A stretch of 64,000 nucleotides of DNA from Actinotalea subterranea (GTDB taxonomy: Bacteria; Actinomycetota; Actinomycetes; Actinomycetales; Cellulomonadaceae). Each line of letters begins with the position of its first letter. The stretch's first letter is position 1. The DNA lies in contig NZ_VTTP01000003.1 in assembly GCF_008364845.1 (NCBI RefSeq), positions 496,001-560,000 of the forward strand. Direction: 5' to 3'. The position numbers and the translations under genes are program-made. The notes beneath the pieces were generated by a model. It did no database searches. It saw nothing but the letters and a program-made list of their open reading frames with translations, and was not told the DNA's origin. Below are positions 25,795 to 34,077 of the stretch, in pieces.

Positions 25795-26301
25795 CTAGGC
25801 CGTCCAGTCGACGGACAGTCGGTACTCACTGCTCTCAATCGGGTTGGTGAGCACCTTTGTTACTGAAGCGTCGACACGAAGGGAGTAGCGGAACTGAGTG
25901 TTGGCAGGCAGACCGGCGAGCGCGGTAGTGATCACGCTCGTGCTGGACTCGTAGTACGGGCCGTTCGGGCCCTCGACGAGCCGAGGTGTACCGGTGATGT
26001 CGATGCACCGGTTTGTTGCGGCAACACACGCCTTGACAACGAGGGTGCCGTTGGTCCCGGGGCCGTCCCAGACGCGCCAGCGGTGATAGGTCTGGACGAT
26101 CTTGCCGGTGCTCGACACGGTGGCCGGGGCGACGAAGTTGGCCGTGTAGTAGGTCATGTTCGTCTGGTAGATCGTCGGGTTGAGCGTCATCTGGGTCTTG
26201 GACCACTGCTCGGTCACGACAGCGGCCTGAGCCGGTGCCATCGCCAGCAGCGCCGTCGCCACTAGCCCGATGATCGACAGCACTGAACGTCGAACGCGCA
26301 T
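25795..26301 (-). CDS. Small secreted protein with faint FlhE-like features
   Basis: A 168-aa protein with a clear signal peptide (RRSVLSIIGLVATALLAMAP, cleavage after AQA). The mature part is beta-rich, with a conserved-looking core HRWRVWDGPGTNG, a pair VKACVAATNRC that could form a disulfide, and FRYSLRVDAS. The order aromatic-GP-LxVxxC-RC-xG-FxY echoes the flagellar protein FlhE, but this is eye-level similarity only. Two adjacent ATG codons exist (26304, 26301); AGGGGGA favours the second. AT-richer than the backbone, so possibly acquired. Confidence 0.7.
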   Translation of the reverse strand: MRVRRSVLSIIGLVATALLAMAPAQAAVVTEQWSKTQMTLNPTIYQTNMTYYTANFVAPATVSSTGKIVQTYHRWRVWDGPGTNGTLVVKACVAATNRCIDITGTPRLVEGPNGPYYESSTSVITTALAGLPANTQFRYSLRVDASVTKVLTNPIESSEYRLSVDWTA

Positions 26302-26346
26302 CATTCCCCCTGTTGCTGAAGCGGTCACCACGAGAGTAGGCCGATC

Positions 26347-26745
26347 ATGGACCACCTCCGCGCGGGCCTATCCGCGGACGCTCTGACGATGAAGGTCCGC
26401 GAGGACGGGCGCGTGATCAACGCGGTCGTGCTCGTGGCGACGGGCGTCAACAGTGACGGGCACCGCGAGGTCCTGGGCTGCACCGTCACCACGAGCGAGA
26501 CCAAGGAAGCGTGGAACGCGTTCTTCGCCGACCTGGTCGCCCGCGGCCTGGGCGGGGTCAAGCTCGTGACCTGCGACGCCCACGCCGGCCTGGTCCAGGC
26601 CATCGCCGCGAACCTGCCCGGGCGACCTGGCAGCGGTGCCGCACCCACTACGCAGCCAACCTCATGTCCGTGACCCCGAAGAGCTCATGGCCGGCGGTCA
26701 AGGCCATGCTCCACAGCGTCTACGACCAGCCCGACGCGACCCGCT
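26347..26745 (+). pseudogene. IS256-family transposase fragment (catalytic middle), frameshifted
   Basis: It encodes the middle of a mutator-type transposase (VLVATGVNSDGHREVLGCTV, LVTCDAHAGLVQAIAANLPG). The frame is then lost by a one-base deletion at about 26619-26623 and continues in the next frame as ATWQRCRTHYAANLMSVTPK and VKAMLHSVYDQPDATR. The N-terminus is missing and the C-terminal catalytic Glu region is absent, so it cannot be active. Confidence 0.85.
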
Positions 26746-26908
26746 CCGGGGACGGCTGGCCCCACTCCGCCCCGCAGACCGCGTCGGCCTCCGCCGACAA
26801 CAGCGAGTTGATCACCGTGGAGAGCAGGTGACGCATCAGATCCGGCGAGGCCCCCACCAGGGCCTGGCCCAACACGGTGGCAGGGTCAACAATGCGAGGT
26901 GCGGTCAT
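26735..26908 (-). pseudogene. IS256-family transposase N-terminus, inverted relative to its middle part
   Basis: On the minus strand, 58 residues of a mutator transposase N-terminus remain (MTAPRIVDPATVLGQALVGA to CGAEWGQPSPERV) from a normal-looking start at 26908. It runs head-on into the plus-strand fragment at about 26740, so the element was broken and rejoined with one part inverted. Confidence 0.85.
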
Positions 26909-27257
26909 CGTGATGCTCCGTTCGAGAGTGCTGTGAGAGGTTCACTCGAAGGATCACGCGGTGACCGCCTCGTCGTCTACGACGACCACGGTCCCGGCGC
27001 TACACCACTATCAGGGACGCAACTCACTCGCGATCTGTAGGCGGCCTCGCGGCTGAGGCTTCGCCGGAAACGATCGGATACGGCGCGTTGTGGAGATCCG
27101 ACAACGACGGTCGGCCAGCTGCCGCGTGGCGACTGTGACGGCCGCCGAGACGACAGGCGCGGTCATGCCGATGAGCGGCCGGTCCAGCCTTCTGTCGAAA
27201 CCGCTGGCTGCTCGACGGCGTCGACGACCGCAAGTGCCTCCGTGCGACGATGGCGAC
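26909..27257. other. Terminal part of the IS256 remnant and upstream region of the kinase gene
   Basis: The non-coding leader and outer end of the insertion sequence seem to reach about 27025 (CTACACCACTATCAGGGACG near 27002-27021). The remaining 230 bp to the kinase start show no distinct feature. Confidence 0.4.
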
Positions 27258-27830
27258 GTGGATGGTGCGCCTGTCTTGGTGCTGGTCGGACCGGCTGCGG
27301 TCGGCAAGTCGACTCTGGGGGCGCTCGTCGCCGATCGCCTGGGGGTTCCCTTCGTCGACGTCGACGAGTTGGGTGACCAGTACTACGTCGAGGTCGGGTG
27401 GAGCATCGACCGACTCGTGGAGCGGGCCACGGTTGTAGGTCGCGTCGCCGCGGAGAGAGAGTGGGAGCCCGCGCGAGCCCACGCGGTGTGTCGTGTGCTC
27501 GACGACCACCCGGGCGCAGTGGTCGCGCTCGGCGCTGGGCATACGAGCTTCACCGATCCCCGCATGGCGGGCAAGGTCAGCCGTGCGCTCTCAGCGGTGC
27601 CGCACGTCGCGCTCATCTTGCCGTCGCTGGATCGCGACGACGCACTCGTCGAGCTGCGCGGGCGATCGCTCGCGACGAAAGGTACCGATTGGGTCGCCTC
27701 GGGACATGACTTCCTTGCCGAGTGGCTCGACGACAAGGACAGCCGACGGGTGGCGACACTCGTCGTGATCACTGACGGGGAGGCTCCAAGCGAGACAGCT
27801 GGACGACTTCTCGATCATGTACGCAGGTAG
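27258..27830 (+). CDS. P-loop kinase, shikimate-kinase-like
   Basis: A 190-aa P-loop protein: Walker A GPAAVGKST at about residues 9-17, then ADRLGVPFVDVDELGDQYY, which matches the shikimate/gluconate kinase pattern (second acidic motif FxDxD). The C-terminal LDDKDSRRVATLVVIT resembles regions of actinobacterial shikimate-kinase-like proteins that are not in aro operons. The GTG at 27258 is preceded by GACGAT and 6 nt; the open frame to 27090 adds a low-complexity N-terminus. Since it is away from aromatic genes, the true substrate is uncertain. Confidence 0.75.
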   Translation: MDGAPVLVLVGPAAVGKSTLGALVADRLGVPFVDVDELGDQYYVEVGWSIDRLVERATVVGRVAAEREWEPARAHAVCRVLDDHPGAVVALGAGHTSFTDPRMAGKVSRALSAVPHVALILPSLDRDDALVELRGRSLATKGTDWVASGHDFLAEWLDDKDSRRVATLVVITDGEAPSETAGRLLDHVRR

Positions 27831-28020
27831 ATCCCGTCAGACCAACGCGTCGCACCACGGTCCTAGCCGGCGCTCATCTGGCCGTCCCCGCCTGCGCGGG
27901 CACTGGGAGCCCGCATCTGCCGCTGTCGGAGCGCCAGCGTCCGACCATGCCGCGACCAGCGCGCGAGGCCATCACGGCGCCACGCGCCCGACGGTTGTAG
28001 TCATCCACAGCGCGGGCCCA
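27831..28020. other. Intergenic before the mobile island
   Basis: About 190 bp after the kinase gene with no gene, clear terminator or repeat that I can support. The island's terminal repeats start just after it. Confidence 0.35.
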
Positions 28021-28023
28021 GCG

Positions 28024-28090
28024 ACCGAAACCCGCCACCGGAACCGGGGCGAACCGAAACCACGTTCCGGGTGACCATGGGTTCCGGTCC
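28024..28090. repeat. Direct repeats at the left edge of the Tn552-like module
   Basis: ACCGAAACC (28024-28032), ACCGGAACC (28037-28045) and ACCGAAACC (28053-28061) are spaced 13 and 16 bp. CCGGAAC at 28038-28044 pairs with GTTCCGG at 28064-28070, and GTTCCGG recurs at 28081-28087. Repeated short motifs outside the last transposition gene are what transposase-binding sites of this family look like. The exact end of the element is not visible. Confidence 0.45.
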
Positions 28091-28141
28091 TGTGGCTTTG
28101 GCCGGTACGCGGCGGGGTGCTGGTGCTGGTCGATGGCGGTC

Positions 28142-28960
28142 TTAGGTCGTCCCGATGACGAGGGTGCTGGCGGCGGCTTCGACGACGTCGTTGGTGATGG
28201 TCTGCAGCTCGTTGATCTTCAGGACGCGTTCGATCTGGGGGAAGAGTCGCTCGAGGAGGCGGAAGTTGCCTCGGGTGACGCGGGCGATCGCGGCGATGGC
28301 TTGGGCGTCGGTGAAGTCCTCAGGGTCGAGGGTCTTGCCGAGGGCGCGCCAGTGGCGTTGGAGGACGAAGAGCAGCTCGTCGTTGCCCAGGGGGCGGTAC
28401 TGATGGGCGAAGCCGACACGGCTGTAGAACTGGGGGTAGTGGCTGAACTGCTTCTCCAGGCCGGGCATCCCGATCAGGATCAGGGCGATGTTGTCGTGGT
28501 CGTAGCGGTCGCGGAGCAGCTCGAGGGCGGTGGCGCTGAGGCGTTCGGACTCGTCGACGACGATGAGCTGGACGTAGTTCTTGGTGCGCCGCGAGCCCCA
28601 CCTGTCGAGCGGGACGCCGCCGGCGACCTCGACGTGCTGCTCGATGCAGATGTTGGTCCGGCTCACCGCACGGTCCAGCTCGTCTCTGAGCAGGCGCGGG
28701 GTCGTCAGGACGCTTGGGGTGTAGAGGACGGTGCGGGCCTTGGCGAGTGCGGCGTAGATCTTCGCGTCCCCGTCGGAGCGCGGGCCCCAGTCGGTGAGCA
28801 GCTCGTGGGCTTGGTCCCAGTGGGCGTAGCGGCGTGCGGAGACGGTCTTGCCGACGCCGGCCGGTCCGAAGCAGAGCCCGATCGTGTGGCCGCGGCGGAC
28901 GGAGTCGGCGAACTCTGTGAAGCGGCGGTGCTCTTTGGTGATGATGAAGTGCTCGCTCAC
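28142..28960 (-). CDS. tniB: TniB/p271-like AAA ATPase of a Tn552-type transposon
   Basis: A 272-aa ATPase, matching the 271-residue Tn552 ATP-binding protein in length. Walker A is FGPAGVGKT, Walker B is QLIVVDESERL, and sensor-1 lies in LILIGMPGLEKQF. It works with the TniA transposase as target selector and activator, like MuB. The GTG start overlaps the transposase stop (GTGA). The frame to 29182 is antisense noise of the transposase gene. Confidence 0.92.
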   Translation of the reverse strand: MSEHFIITKEHRRFTEFADSVRRGHTIGLCFGPAGVGKTVSARRYAHWDQAHELLTDWGPRSDGDAKIYAALAKARTVLYTPSVLTTPRLLRDELDRAVSRTNICIEQHVEVAGGVPLDRWGSRRTKNYVQLIVVDESERLSATALELLRDRYDHDNIALILIGMPGLEKQFSHYPQFYSRVGFAHQYRPLGNDELLFVLQRHWRALGKTLDPEDFTDAQAIAAIARVTRGNFRLLERLFPQIERVLKINELQTITNDVVEAAASTLVIGTT

Positions 28961-30369
28961 GTCAGGTCCTCCTTGTAGACCTTCAGCGTCCAGGCGGGTC
29001 GAGCAGGCGTCGGCGGCACGGGCAGTTGCCGCCGCCCAGCGGCGGTGGAGGTGTGGGTGGCCGCGACGGCGATCCGCTCGTTGATCCCGCGCCGCAGGGC
29101 GCGTCGTCGGGCACTGCGGGCGGCCTGGATGTCTTTCAGGCTGACCTGCTCGCCGTGGTGCTCCTGGTCGACGGCCTTGCACACGAACTGGTCGTGGTCG
29201 AAGACCCGGATCTCGGTGATGTCGCGCGGGTCATAGCGGATGGTCACCGCCCGTCCGACGTAACCGGCGAGCGTGGGGCTGACGAATCGCAGGCCCTGGA
29301 AGTGGATGCCGTCTCGGCGCACCGTCCGCGGGCGAGGGACGGTGAGCAGCAACCCGTCCAGGGCGCCGAGGCTCTCCGGCATCCGAGGCAACCACCCGTC
29401 CGCGATCCACGCAGACCTCGGCGAGACCCCGAGCTCACTGTGGGGTCGGTTGTTGTAGAGGGTCAGGAACCCCTCGACGGTGCCATCGAGATCGGGCAGG
29501 GACAGCACAGGGGCCGGAGATCCTTGGCCGGGCGCGAGGTGGCCGGGCAGGGTCGTGAGCAACTCGGTGTTGATGGTGCCGAAGAGGCGCTCGACCTTCC
29601 CGCGGCCCTGGGGACGGGCGACGGCTGAGTGGATGAGGCGGATGTGTAGGTCGACGGCGGTGCGGGTCAGGTGGTGGCTGGTGAAGTCCGAGCCGTGGTC
29701 GACGTAGAGCACGTCAGGGATCCCGCACATCGGAAAGGCGGGGTCCGCCTTGTGCCAGATCGCTCGCCGCAAAGCCAGTGCGGTGTGCATCGCCGAGGGC
29801 GCCTCCAGCGACACGGAGTACCCGCAGACCGCCCGTGAGCAGTCGTCCATCACGACGGTCAGCCACGGCCGGGCCAGCTTGCCGTCGGTACCGGCAAGCA
29901 CGATGTCCAGCAGGGTGTGGTCGGCCTGCCACATCGCGTTGGGGCTCTCGGCCGTGCGTCTCAACGCGAGCTCGTACTTGTCCCGGTAGGAGGCTGGTCC
30001 CTCGAGGGCGAGGGTGACCATGCCGGGGTCCAGTGCGGTGATGATCGACCGGACGACGCCGTAGGACGGGACCGGCCACCCGGTGCCGGCGCAGACCTTC
30101 ACCACCGTCCGGTGGATCGCGGCGATCGGTGGGCGGGGCCGGGTCAGCCCGAGTCCTTCGATCAGCGCGATGAGGTCCGCCGGCAGGCGATGCCCGCCCG
30201 CGTCCGCTCGCGGCAGTCGGCCCAGGGCTTGCAGGCCGCCGGCGCGGTAGCGGGCATGCCAGCGTTCCAGCGTGCGCACGCCCAGGCCGTGGTGACGGGC
30301 CAGCGCGGCGAGCGGGACCTGGTCCTCGACATGCGACCGCAGGATCTGCCACCGCCCGTCCGCGTCCAC
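28957..30369 (-). CDS. tniA: TniA/p480-like DDE transposase
   Basis: A 470-aa transposase. The N-terminal HTH region (VPLAALARHHGLGVRTLERW) is followed by an integrase core with the DDE residues in MWQADHTLLDI, YVDHGSDFTS and GKVERLFG, then a Mu-type C-terminal beta domain. Size matches Tn552 p480. The GTG at 30369 starts just after the resolvase stop; GTG 30414 (15 residues longer, overlapping the resolvase) is an alternative. With the ATPase and resolvase it forms a full Tn552-like module. No TniQ is present, as in Tn552. Confidence 0.92.
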   Translation of the reverse strand: MDADGRWQILRSHVEDQVPLAALARHHGLGVRTLERWHARYRAGGLQALGRLPRADAGGHRLPADLIALIEGLGLTRPRPPIAAIHRTVVKVCAGTGWPVPSYGVVRSIITALDPGMVTLALEGPASYRDKYELALRRTAESPNAMWQADHTLLDIVLAGTDGKLARPWLTVVMDDCSRAVCGYSVSLEAPSAMHTALALRRAIWHKADPAFPMCGIPDVLYVDHGSDFTSHHLTRTAVDLHIRLIHSAVARPQGRGKVERLFGTINTELLTTLPGHLAPGQGSPAPVLSLPDLDGTVEGFLTLYNNRPHSELGVSPRSAWIADGWLPRMPESLGALDGLLLTVPRPRTVRRDGIHFQGLRFVSPTLAGYVGRAVTIRYDPRDITEIRVFDHDQFVCKAVDQEHHGEQVSLKDIQAARSARRRALRRGINERIAVAATHTSTAAGRRQLPVPPTPARPAWTLKVYKEDLT

Positions 30370-30376
30370 GGCCGGC

Positions 30377-31006
30377 CTACACGGCGCTCGTGGCTCGTCG
30401 TGACGGCACCACACCGGCGGGTGGGCGGTTCAAGGCCCGGTAGATCGTGGTGCGGGAGACGCCGAGCACCTGACCGATCTGGGCGACGGTCATGTCCTTC
30501 TGCTCATACATCCGCCGGGCAGCCCGGACCTGGTCCGCGGACAACGCCGACGGCCGCCCACCGGTGCGGCCCCGAGCACGAGCGGCCGCCAGGCCGGCGT
30601 TGGTCCGCTCTCGGATCAGGTCACGCTCAAACTCGGCCAGGGCCGCGAAGACGTGGAACACCAGCCGTCCGCCCGGGGAGGTGGTGTCGATCGTCTCCTG
30701 CAAGGACCGGAACCCCACGCCACGGTCGGCCAGGACCTGCAGCTGGTCGATCAGGTGGCGTATCGACCGGCCGAGCCGGTCCAGCCGCCACACCACCAGG
30801 GTGTCCCCGGGGCGCAGCTGGTCCAGCAGCTTGTCCAGCTCGGGCCGGTGCTGCAGCGACCCGGAGCCGGTGTCCACGAACACCCGGTAGCAGCCAGCCT
30901 TGGTCAGCGCGTCGACCTGCAACGACGCGTCCTGATCGGTCGTCGACACGCGCGCGTAACCCAGGAGGTGTCCCACCCGTCGACCGTAGCGAAACCCGTC
31001 CGACAC
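30377..31006 (-). CDS. Serine resolvase of the transposon (TniR/BinR-like)
   Basis: A 209-aa small serine recombinase. The catalytic Ser is in GYARVSTTDQD, with the arginine-rich active-site region VVWRLDRLGRS and LAEFERDLIRERT, and a C-terminal HTH (MTVAQIGQVLGVSRTTIYRA). It resolves cointegrates at a res site, probably the repeats just upstream. The start may be GTG 31006 or GTG 30976 (VGHLLGYARVS); the latter gives the canonical resolvase N-terminus. It is transcribed ahead of tniA and tniB. Confidence 0.92.
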   Translation of the reverse strand: MSDGFRYGRRVGHLLGYARVSTTDQDASLQVDALTKAGCYRVFVDTGSGSLQHRPELDKLLDQLRPGDTLVVWRLDRLGRSIRHLIDQLQVLADRGVGFRSLQETIDTTSPGGRLVFHVFAALAEFERDLIRERTNAGLAAARARGRTGGRPSALSADQVRAARRMYEQKDMTVAQIGQVLGVSRTTIYRALNRPPAGVVPSRRATSAV

Positions 31007-31117
31007 GGGAAGTATCGCGCCGTAGATTCCGGCACACAGTTCCGCTACATCAGGCGCTTCGTCGCCGACTCACCCTGGAGGAGGATCTGGCGGGTGTAGC
31101 GGAAACGTTCGTTTCCG
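30985..31117. promoter_or_regulatory. Candidate res site of the transposon resolvase
   Basis: Variants of TGTAGCGGAAAC occur at 30985-30995 (CGTAGCGAAAC), inverted at 31039-31050 (GTTCCGCTACAT) and at 31095-31106. The last continues into CGGAAACG-TT-CGTTTCCG, a perfect 8-bp palindrome (31100-31117). Multiple inverted subsites next to the resolvase start fit a res locus. Confidence 0.5.
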
Positions 31118-31350
31118 GCGATGGCGTGAGACGGTCGGCGGCAGCGCCTGGTTCGGCTCAGCGCGGAACGGCGGGCGGCCCAGAGCGCCCAGCCGCCGCC
31201 AGGTGTAGAACCGGGCGTGTGGCTGAGCTCGGCGGCATGGGGCCGAAGCTGGCCACAGCATCCGGGTCGCGAGCGACAGTGCCGGGTTTGGTGCGGTCAG
31301 CACATAGCGCGGCCGGAATGACAGCGGGGGCGTCGAGGGCGCTGGACCGG
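31118..31350. other. Intergenic between resolvase region and merA
   Basis: No gene, terminator or repeat is evident here. Both flanking genes run leftwards, so this holds the 3' end of the merA transcript. Confidence 0.35.
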
Positions 31351-32739
31351 TCAGGCGCAGCAGGACGTCGGCAAATGGTTGCGGAACAGCCCTGCGGCGA
31401 TCCGCAGGCTCTCGGCCATGGTCAGGTAGGGCGCCCAGGTGTCTGCGAGGTCGTCGACCGTCATGCCGGTTCTGATGGCGTAGGTCGCGGCGAGCATGAT
31501 CTCGCCGGCACCGTCGGCGAGGGCGTGCACCCCCAGGACCTTGCCTGTTGTGGCGTCGGCGACGATCTTCACGGCCCCTCGGGTGTCGCGGTTGACCAGG
31601 GCGCGCGGGACCTCTGAGAGGTTCAGTACTCGGGACCTGCAGTCGTGGCCGCGCTCGAGGGTCTCCTTCTCGCTCAGCCCGGCCGAGGCGAGCTGGGGGT
31701 TGGTGAAGACCACGGTGGGCAGGCCGGTGTAGTCGACCCGCGCCCCAGGACCGTCCGGGCCGGTCAGTGCGTTGGTGGCGGCGGCGCGGCCTGCGGCGGC
31801 GGCGACGTAGACGTACTGCGGGGCACCGGACACGTCGCCTGCGGCGTAGACGCGCGGGTTGGTCGTGCGCTGGAACTCATCCGTGACGACGAAACCCCGC
31901 TCGTCGACGTCGACGCCGGCTGCGGCGAGCCCCAGCCCGTCGGTGCGGGCCGTGCGACCGGTGGCGATCAGCAGCCGTTCTGCGCGGACGGCAGCACCCG
32001 AGGCGGCCCGTACGACGACCTCGCCTCCGTCGACCGAGACGGCGACGGCGTGCTCCTCGAGGACACCGATGCCGTCCTCGGCAAAGACCGCACGCAGGCG
32101 TTCGGCCAGCTCCGGCTCGGCCCGGGGGGCCACGCGCCCGACCAGGGACACCCTCGCACCGAGACGGGCCAAGAGCTGCGCCTGCTCGAGCCCGACGTAG
32201 CCGCCACCGATCACCACCAGGGACCTCGGCACCTGCTCGAGTTCCATGGCCGTCGTCGACGTCAACCAGTCCACGCTGTCCAGACCCGCCAGCTCGGGCA
32301 CCGCCGGCGCGGCCCCGGTGGCCACCACGTACGCCTGGGCGCGCAGCGGCTCGCCGTCGACCGCGAGCGTGTCGCGATCGAGGAACCTGGCGTGCCCAGG
32401 CACGACCTCGAACGCATAGGCGGCGGCGACGTGGGCGTACTTCGTACTGCGCATGCGCTCGACGAGCTCGTCCTTCTGGTGAACCAGCGCTCGTAGGTCT
32501 ACGCCACCTGCGGACGTGGGAGCGCCGTCGAAGGGATTGGTCAGGGCGGAGTGTCGGGCGCCGGCGGCCGCCAGGAGCGTCTTGGACGGCACGCAGCCGA
32601 TGTTCACGCAGGTCCCACCGAGAACGCCGCGCTCGATCAGGACCACGGTGTGCCCAGCCTGCCGAGCGGTGATCGCAGCCGCCATCGCCGCACCACCGGA
32701 GCCGACCACCGCCAGGTCCACGTCATAGCCCGCGCTCAT
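31351..32739 (-). CDS. merA: Mercuric reductase
   Basis: A 462-aa flavin disulfide reductase that reduces Hg(II) to Hg(0) with NADPH. The redox pair is C44/C49 in GGTCVNIGCVPSK, the NADPH motif is VVIGGGYVGLEQAQ, and the C-terminal vicinal cysteines C460-C461 (SCCA) that hand mercury to the active site are present. The N-terminal heavy-metal domain found in many MerA proteins is absent. The ATG at 32739 has AAGGGA upstream. Divergent from merR; no merT, merP or merB is seen, so uptake genes are lacking. Confidence 0.95.
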   Translation of the reverse strand: MSAGYDVDLAVVGSGGAAMAAAITARQAGHTVVLIERGVLGGTCVNIGCVPSKTLLAAAGARHSALTNPFDGAPTSAGGVDLRALVHQKDELVERMRSTKYAHVAAAYAFEVVPGHARFLDRDTLAVDGEPLRAQAYVVATGAAPAVPELAGLDSVDWLTSTTAMELEQVPRSLVVIGGGYVGLEQAQLLARLGARVSLVGRVAPRAEPELAERLRAVFAEDGIGVLEEHAVAVSVDGGEVVVRAASGAAVRAERLLIATGRTARTDGLGLAAAGVDVDERGFVVTDEFQRTTNPRVYAAGDVSGAPQYVYVAAAAGRAAATNALTGPDGPGARVDYTGLPTVVFTNPQLASAGLSEKETLERGHDCRSRVLNLSEVPRALVNRDTRGAVKIVADATTGKVLGVHALADGAGEIMLAATYAIRTGMTVDDLADTWAPYLTMAESLRIAAGLFRNHLPTSCCA

Positions 32740-32782
32740 GCCAGATCCCTTCGTCGTCGGTCCTGCTCCAGGCGCCAGCCTG

Positions 32783-32806
32783 GACCTTCTAGCGCACTGG
32801 AAGGTC
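32783..32806. promoter_or_regulatory. MerR operator in the merA-merR intergenic region
   Basis: GACCTTC and GAAGGTC form a perfect 7-bp inverted repeat with a 10-bp spacer. In the merA direction it sits between TTGACC (32803-32808) and CAGGCT (32777-32782), a 20-bp spacer longer than the 17-bp optimum. This is the hallmark of promoters untwisted by MerR-family activators. Confidence 0.7.
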
Positions 32807-32837
32807 AAGGCCGGTAGGCTCGGCAGCTGGAGGCGAT

Positions 32838-33227
32838 GTGCGTATCGGAGAGCTGGCCCAGGCGAGCGGCACCACGACCAAGACGCTGCGCTACTACGAA
32901 CAGGCAGGGCTCCTCCCGGCGCCCGAGCGCACCACCACCGGCTACCGCGACTACGAGCCCGCGACCCTCCAGCGACTGAACTTCATCCGCCGTGGTCAGG
33001 CCGCCGGCCTGACCCTGGCGCAGATCCGAGAGGTGCTGCACGTACGAGACGCCGGTGCGGCGCCCTGCCACCACGTCCGCCAGCTGCTCGACAGCCGCGT
33101 CCACCAGCTCGACCGCCAGATCGCGGACCTTCAGGCGCTGCGCGAGAACGTCACCGAGCTGCGAGACGCCGCCGCCGCACCTGACCCCGGGGCCTGCGAC
33201 CCGACCGACGTCTGTCGGTACCTCTGA
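32838..33227 (+). CDS. merR: MerR-family metal sensor
   Basis: A 129-aa MerR regulator with N-terminal winged HTH (RIGELAQASGTTTKTLRYYE, the GLLPAPERTTTGYRDY wing), a dimerisation helix and three cysteines, C77 (APCHHV), C120 and C126 (CDPTDVCRYL). Three-Cys layouts bind Hg(II) or related soft metals. GGAGG precedes the GTG at 32838. Divergent from merA across a MerR-type operator, so it is the likely mercury-responsive activator; cadmium or lead specificity is also conceivable from the spacing. Confidence 0.9.
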   Translation: MRIGELAQASGTTTKTLRYYEQAGLLPAPERTTTGYRDYEPATLQRLNFIRRGQAAGLTLAQIREVLHVRDAGAAPCHHVRQLLDSRVHQLDRQIADLQALRENVTELRDAAAAPDPGACDPTDVCRYL

Positions 33228-33343
33228 GCCGCGACCGCCATCTGCGCGCATCGGCAGCAGGCCAGGGGGCGGCCGAGAACCGTGACCGGCAATCGCCCGC
33301 CGACGATGACCTTCTCCGCCGCCACCGGGAACGGCCAACGGCT

Positions 33344-33937
33344 CTACAGCCCGAAGGCGCCGCCCTCGAGGAGGATGACGATGCCCAGTCCGATCAGGAC
33401 GAGGGGGAACAGGACGTGTTCCCAGCGTTCGAGGACTTCGGCGATGGGTCGTCGGGTGGCGACGTACCTGGCGGCCAGGACGAGCACGGCGACCAGGGCG
33501 AGGAACACGACGGCGTACGCGGCGGTCGCGGCGGGGCCGACGGTGAGGAAGACCGGGACGTAGACGCCGATGTTGTCGCCGCCGTTGGCGAAGGTGACCG
33601 CTGCGACGGTCCAGACGGCGACGGCCTTGCCCGGGTCGTCATCGTCGGCGTCGCGGCCACGCCAGGCCCGCCAGGCGGCGTAGAGGCCCAGGAGCAGGGG
33701 GATGAGTCCGAAGTAGGCGATGGCGTCTTCGGGCAGGAAGGCGTTGGCGCCGAGTGCGACCAGGACGGAGGCGATGAGGATGGCGCCGAAGCCGAGGTAC
33801 TGCCCGGCGACGATCTTGGCGGTGGTGCCTGGGGCGCCGGCGCCGCGGGCGAAGAACAGTGAGAGCACGATGATGTCGTCGATGTTGGTCACGAGGAACA
33901 GACCGACGGCCTGCAGGGCGGCTACGGCCAAGTCCAT
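33344..33937 (-). CDS. cadD: CadD-family cadmium resistance transporter
   Basis: A 197-aa membrane protein with about six helices (LysE/CadD superfamily). It has the two family hallmarks: FLVTNIDDIIVLSLFF near the N-terminus and FANGGDNIGVYVPVF in the middle, where paired Asp/Asn residues line the ion path. It exports or sequesters Cd2+. Divergent from cmtR with 140 bp between, so probably controlled by that sensor. Confidence 0.92.
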   Translation of the reverse strand: MDLAVAALQAVGLFLVTNIDDIIVLSLFFARGAGAPGTTAKIVAGQYLGFGAILIASVLVALGANAFLPEDAIAYFGLIPLLLGLYAAWRAWRGRDADDDDPGKAVAVWTVAAVTFANGGDNIGVYVPVFLTVGPAATAAYAVVFLALVAVLVLAARYVATRRPIAEVLERWEHVLFPLVLIGLGIVILLEGGAFGL

Positions 33938-34065
33938 CGAGGGGCCTTTCGGTTGGTTGCGGTGCGAGGCCCGCGCGCTACTCGCGGCTGTGGCCGGGGC
34001 GGCCGATAGATCGGACACAGCAGCCCGCAGAGCCCGACCGGGTCGAACCCACACCCGATAGGCGC

Positions 34066-34071
34066 TAGCAT
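34066..34071 (+). promoter_or_regulatory. -10 element of leaderless cmtR
   Basis: TAGCAT followed by 6 nt and the ATG at 34078, which selects this ATG over the one at 34084. Confidence 0.55.
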
Positions 34072-34077
34072 CGACCC

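Noticed and set aside
28957-30414. Tn7-like or CRISPR-associated transposon
   Set aside because: No TniQ, TnsA or cas genes; protein sizes and a serine resolvase match the Tn552 type.
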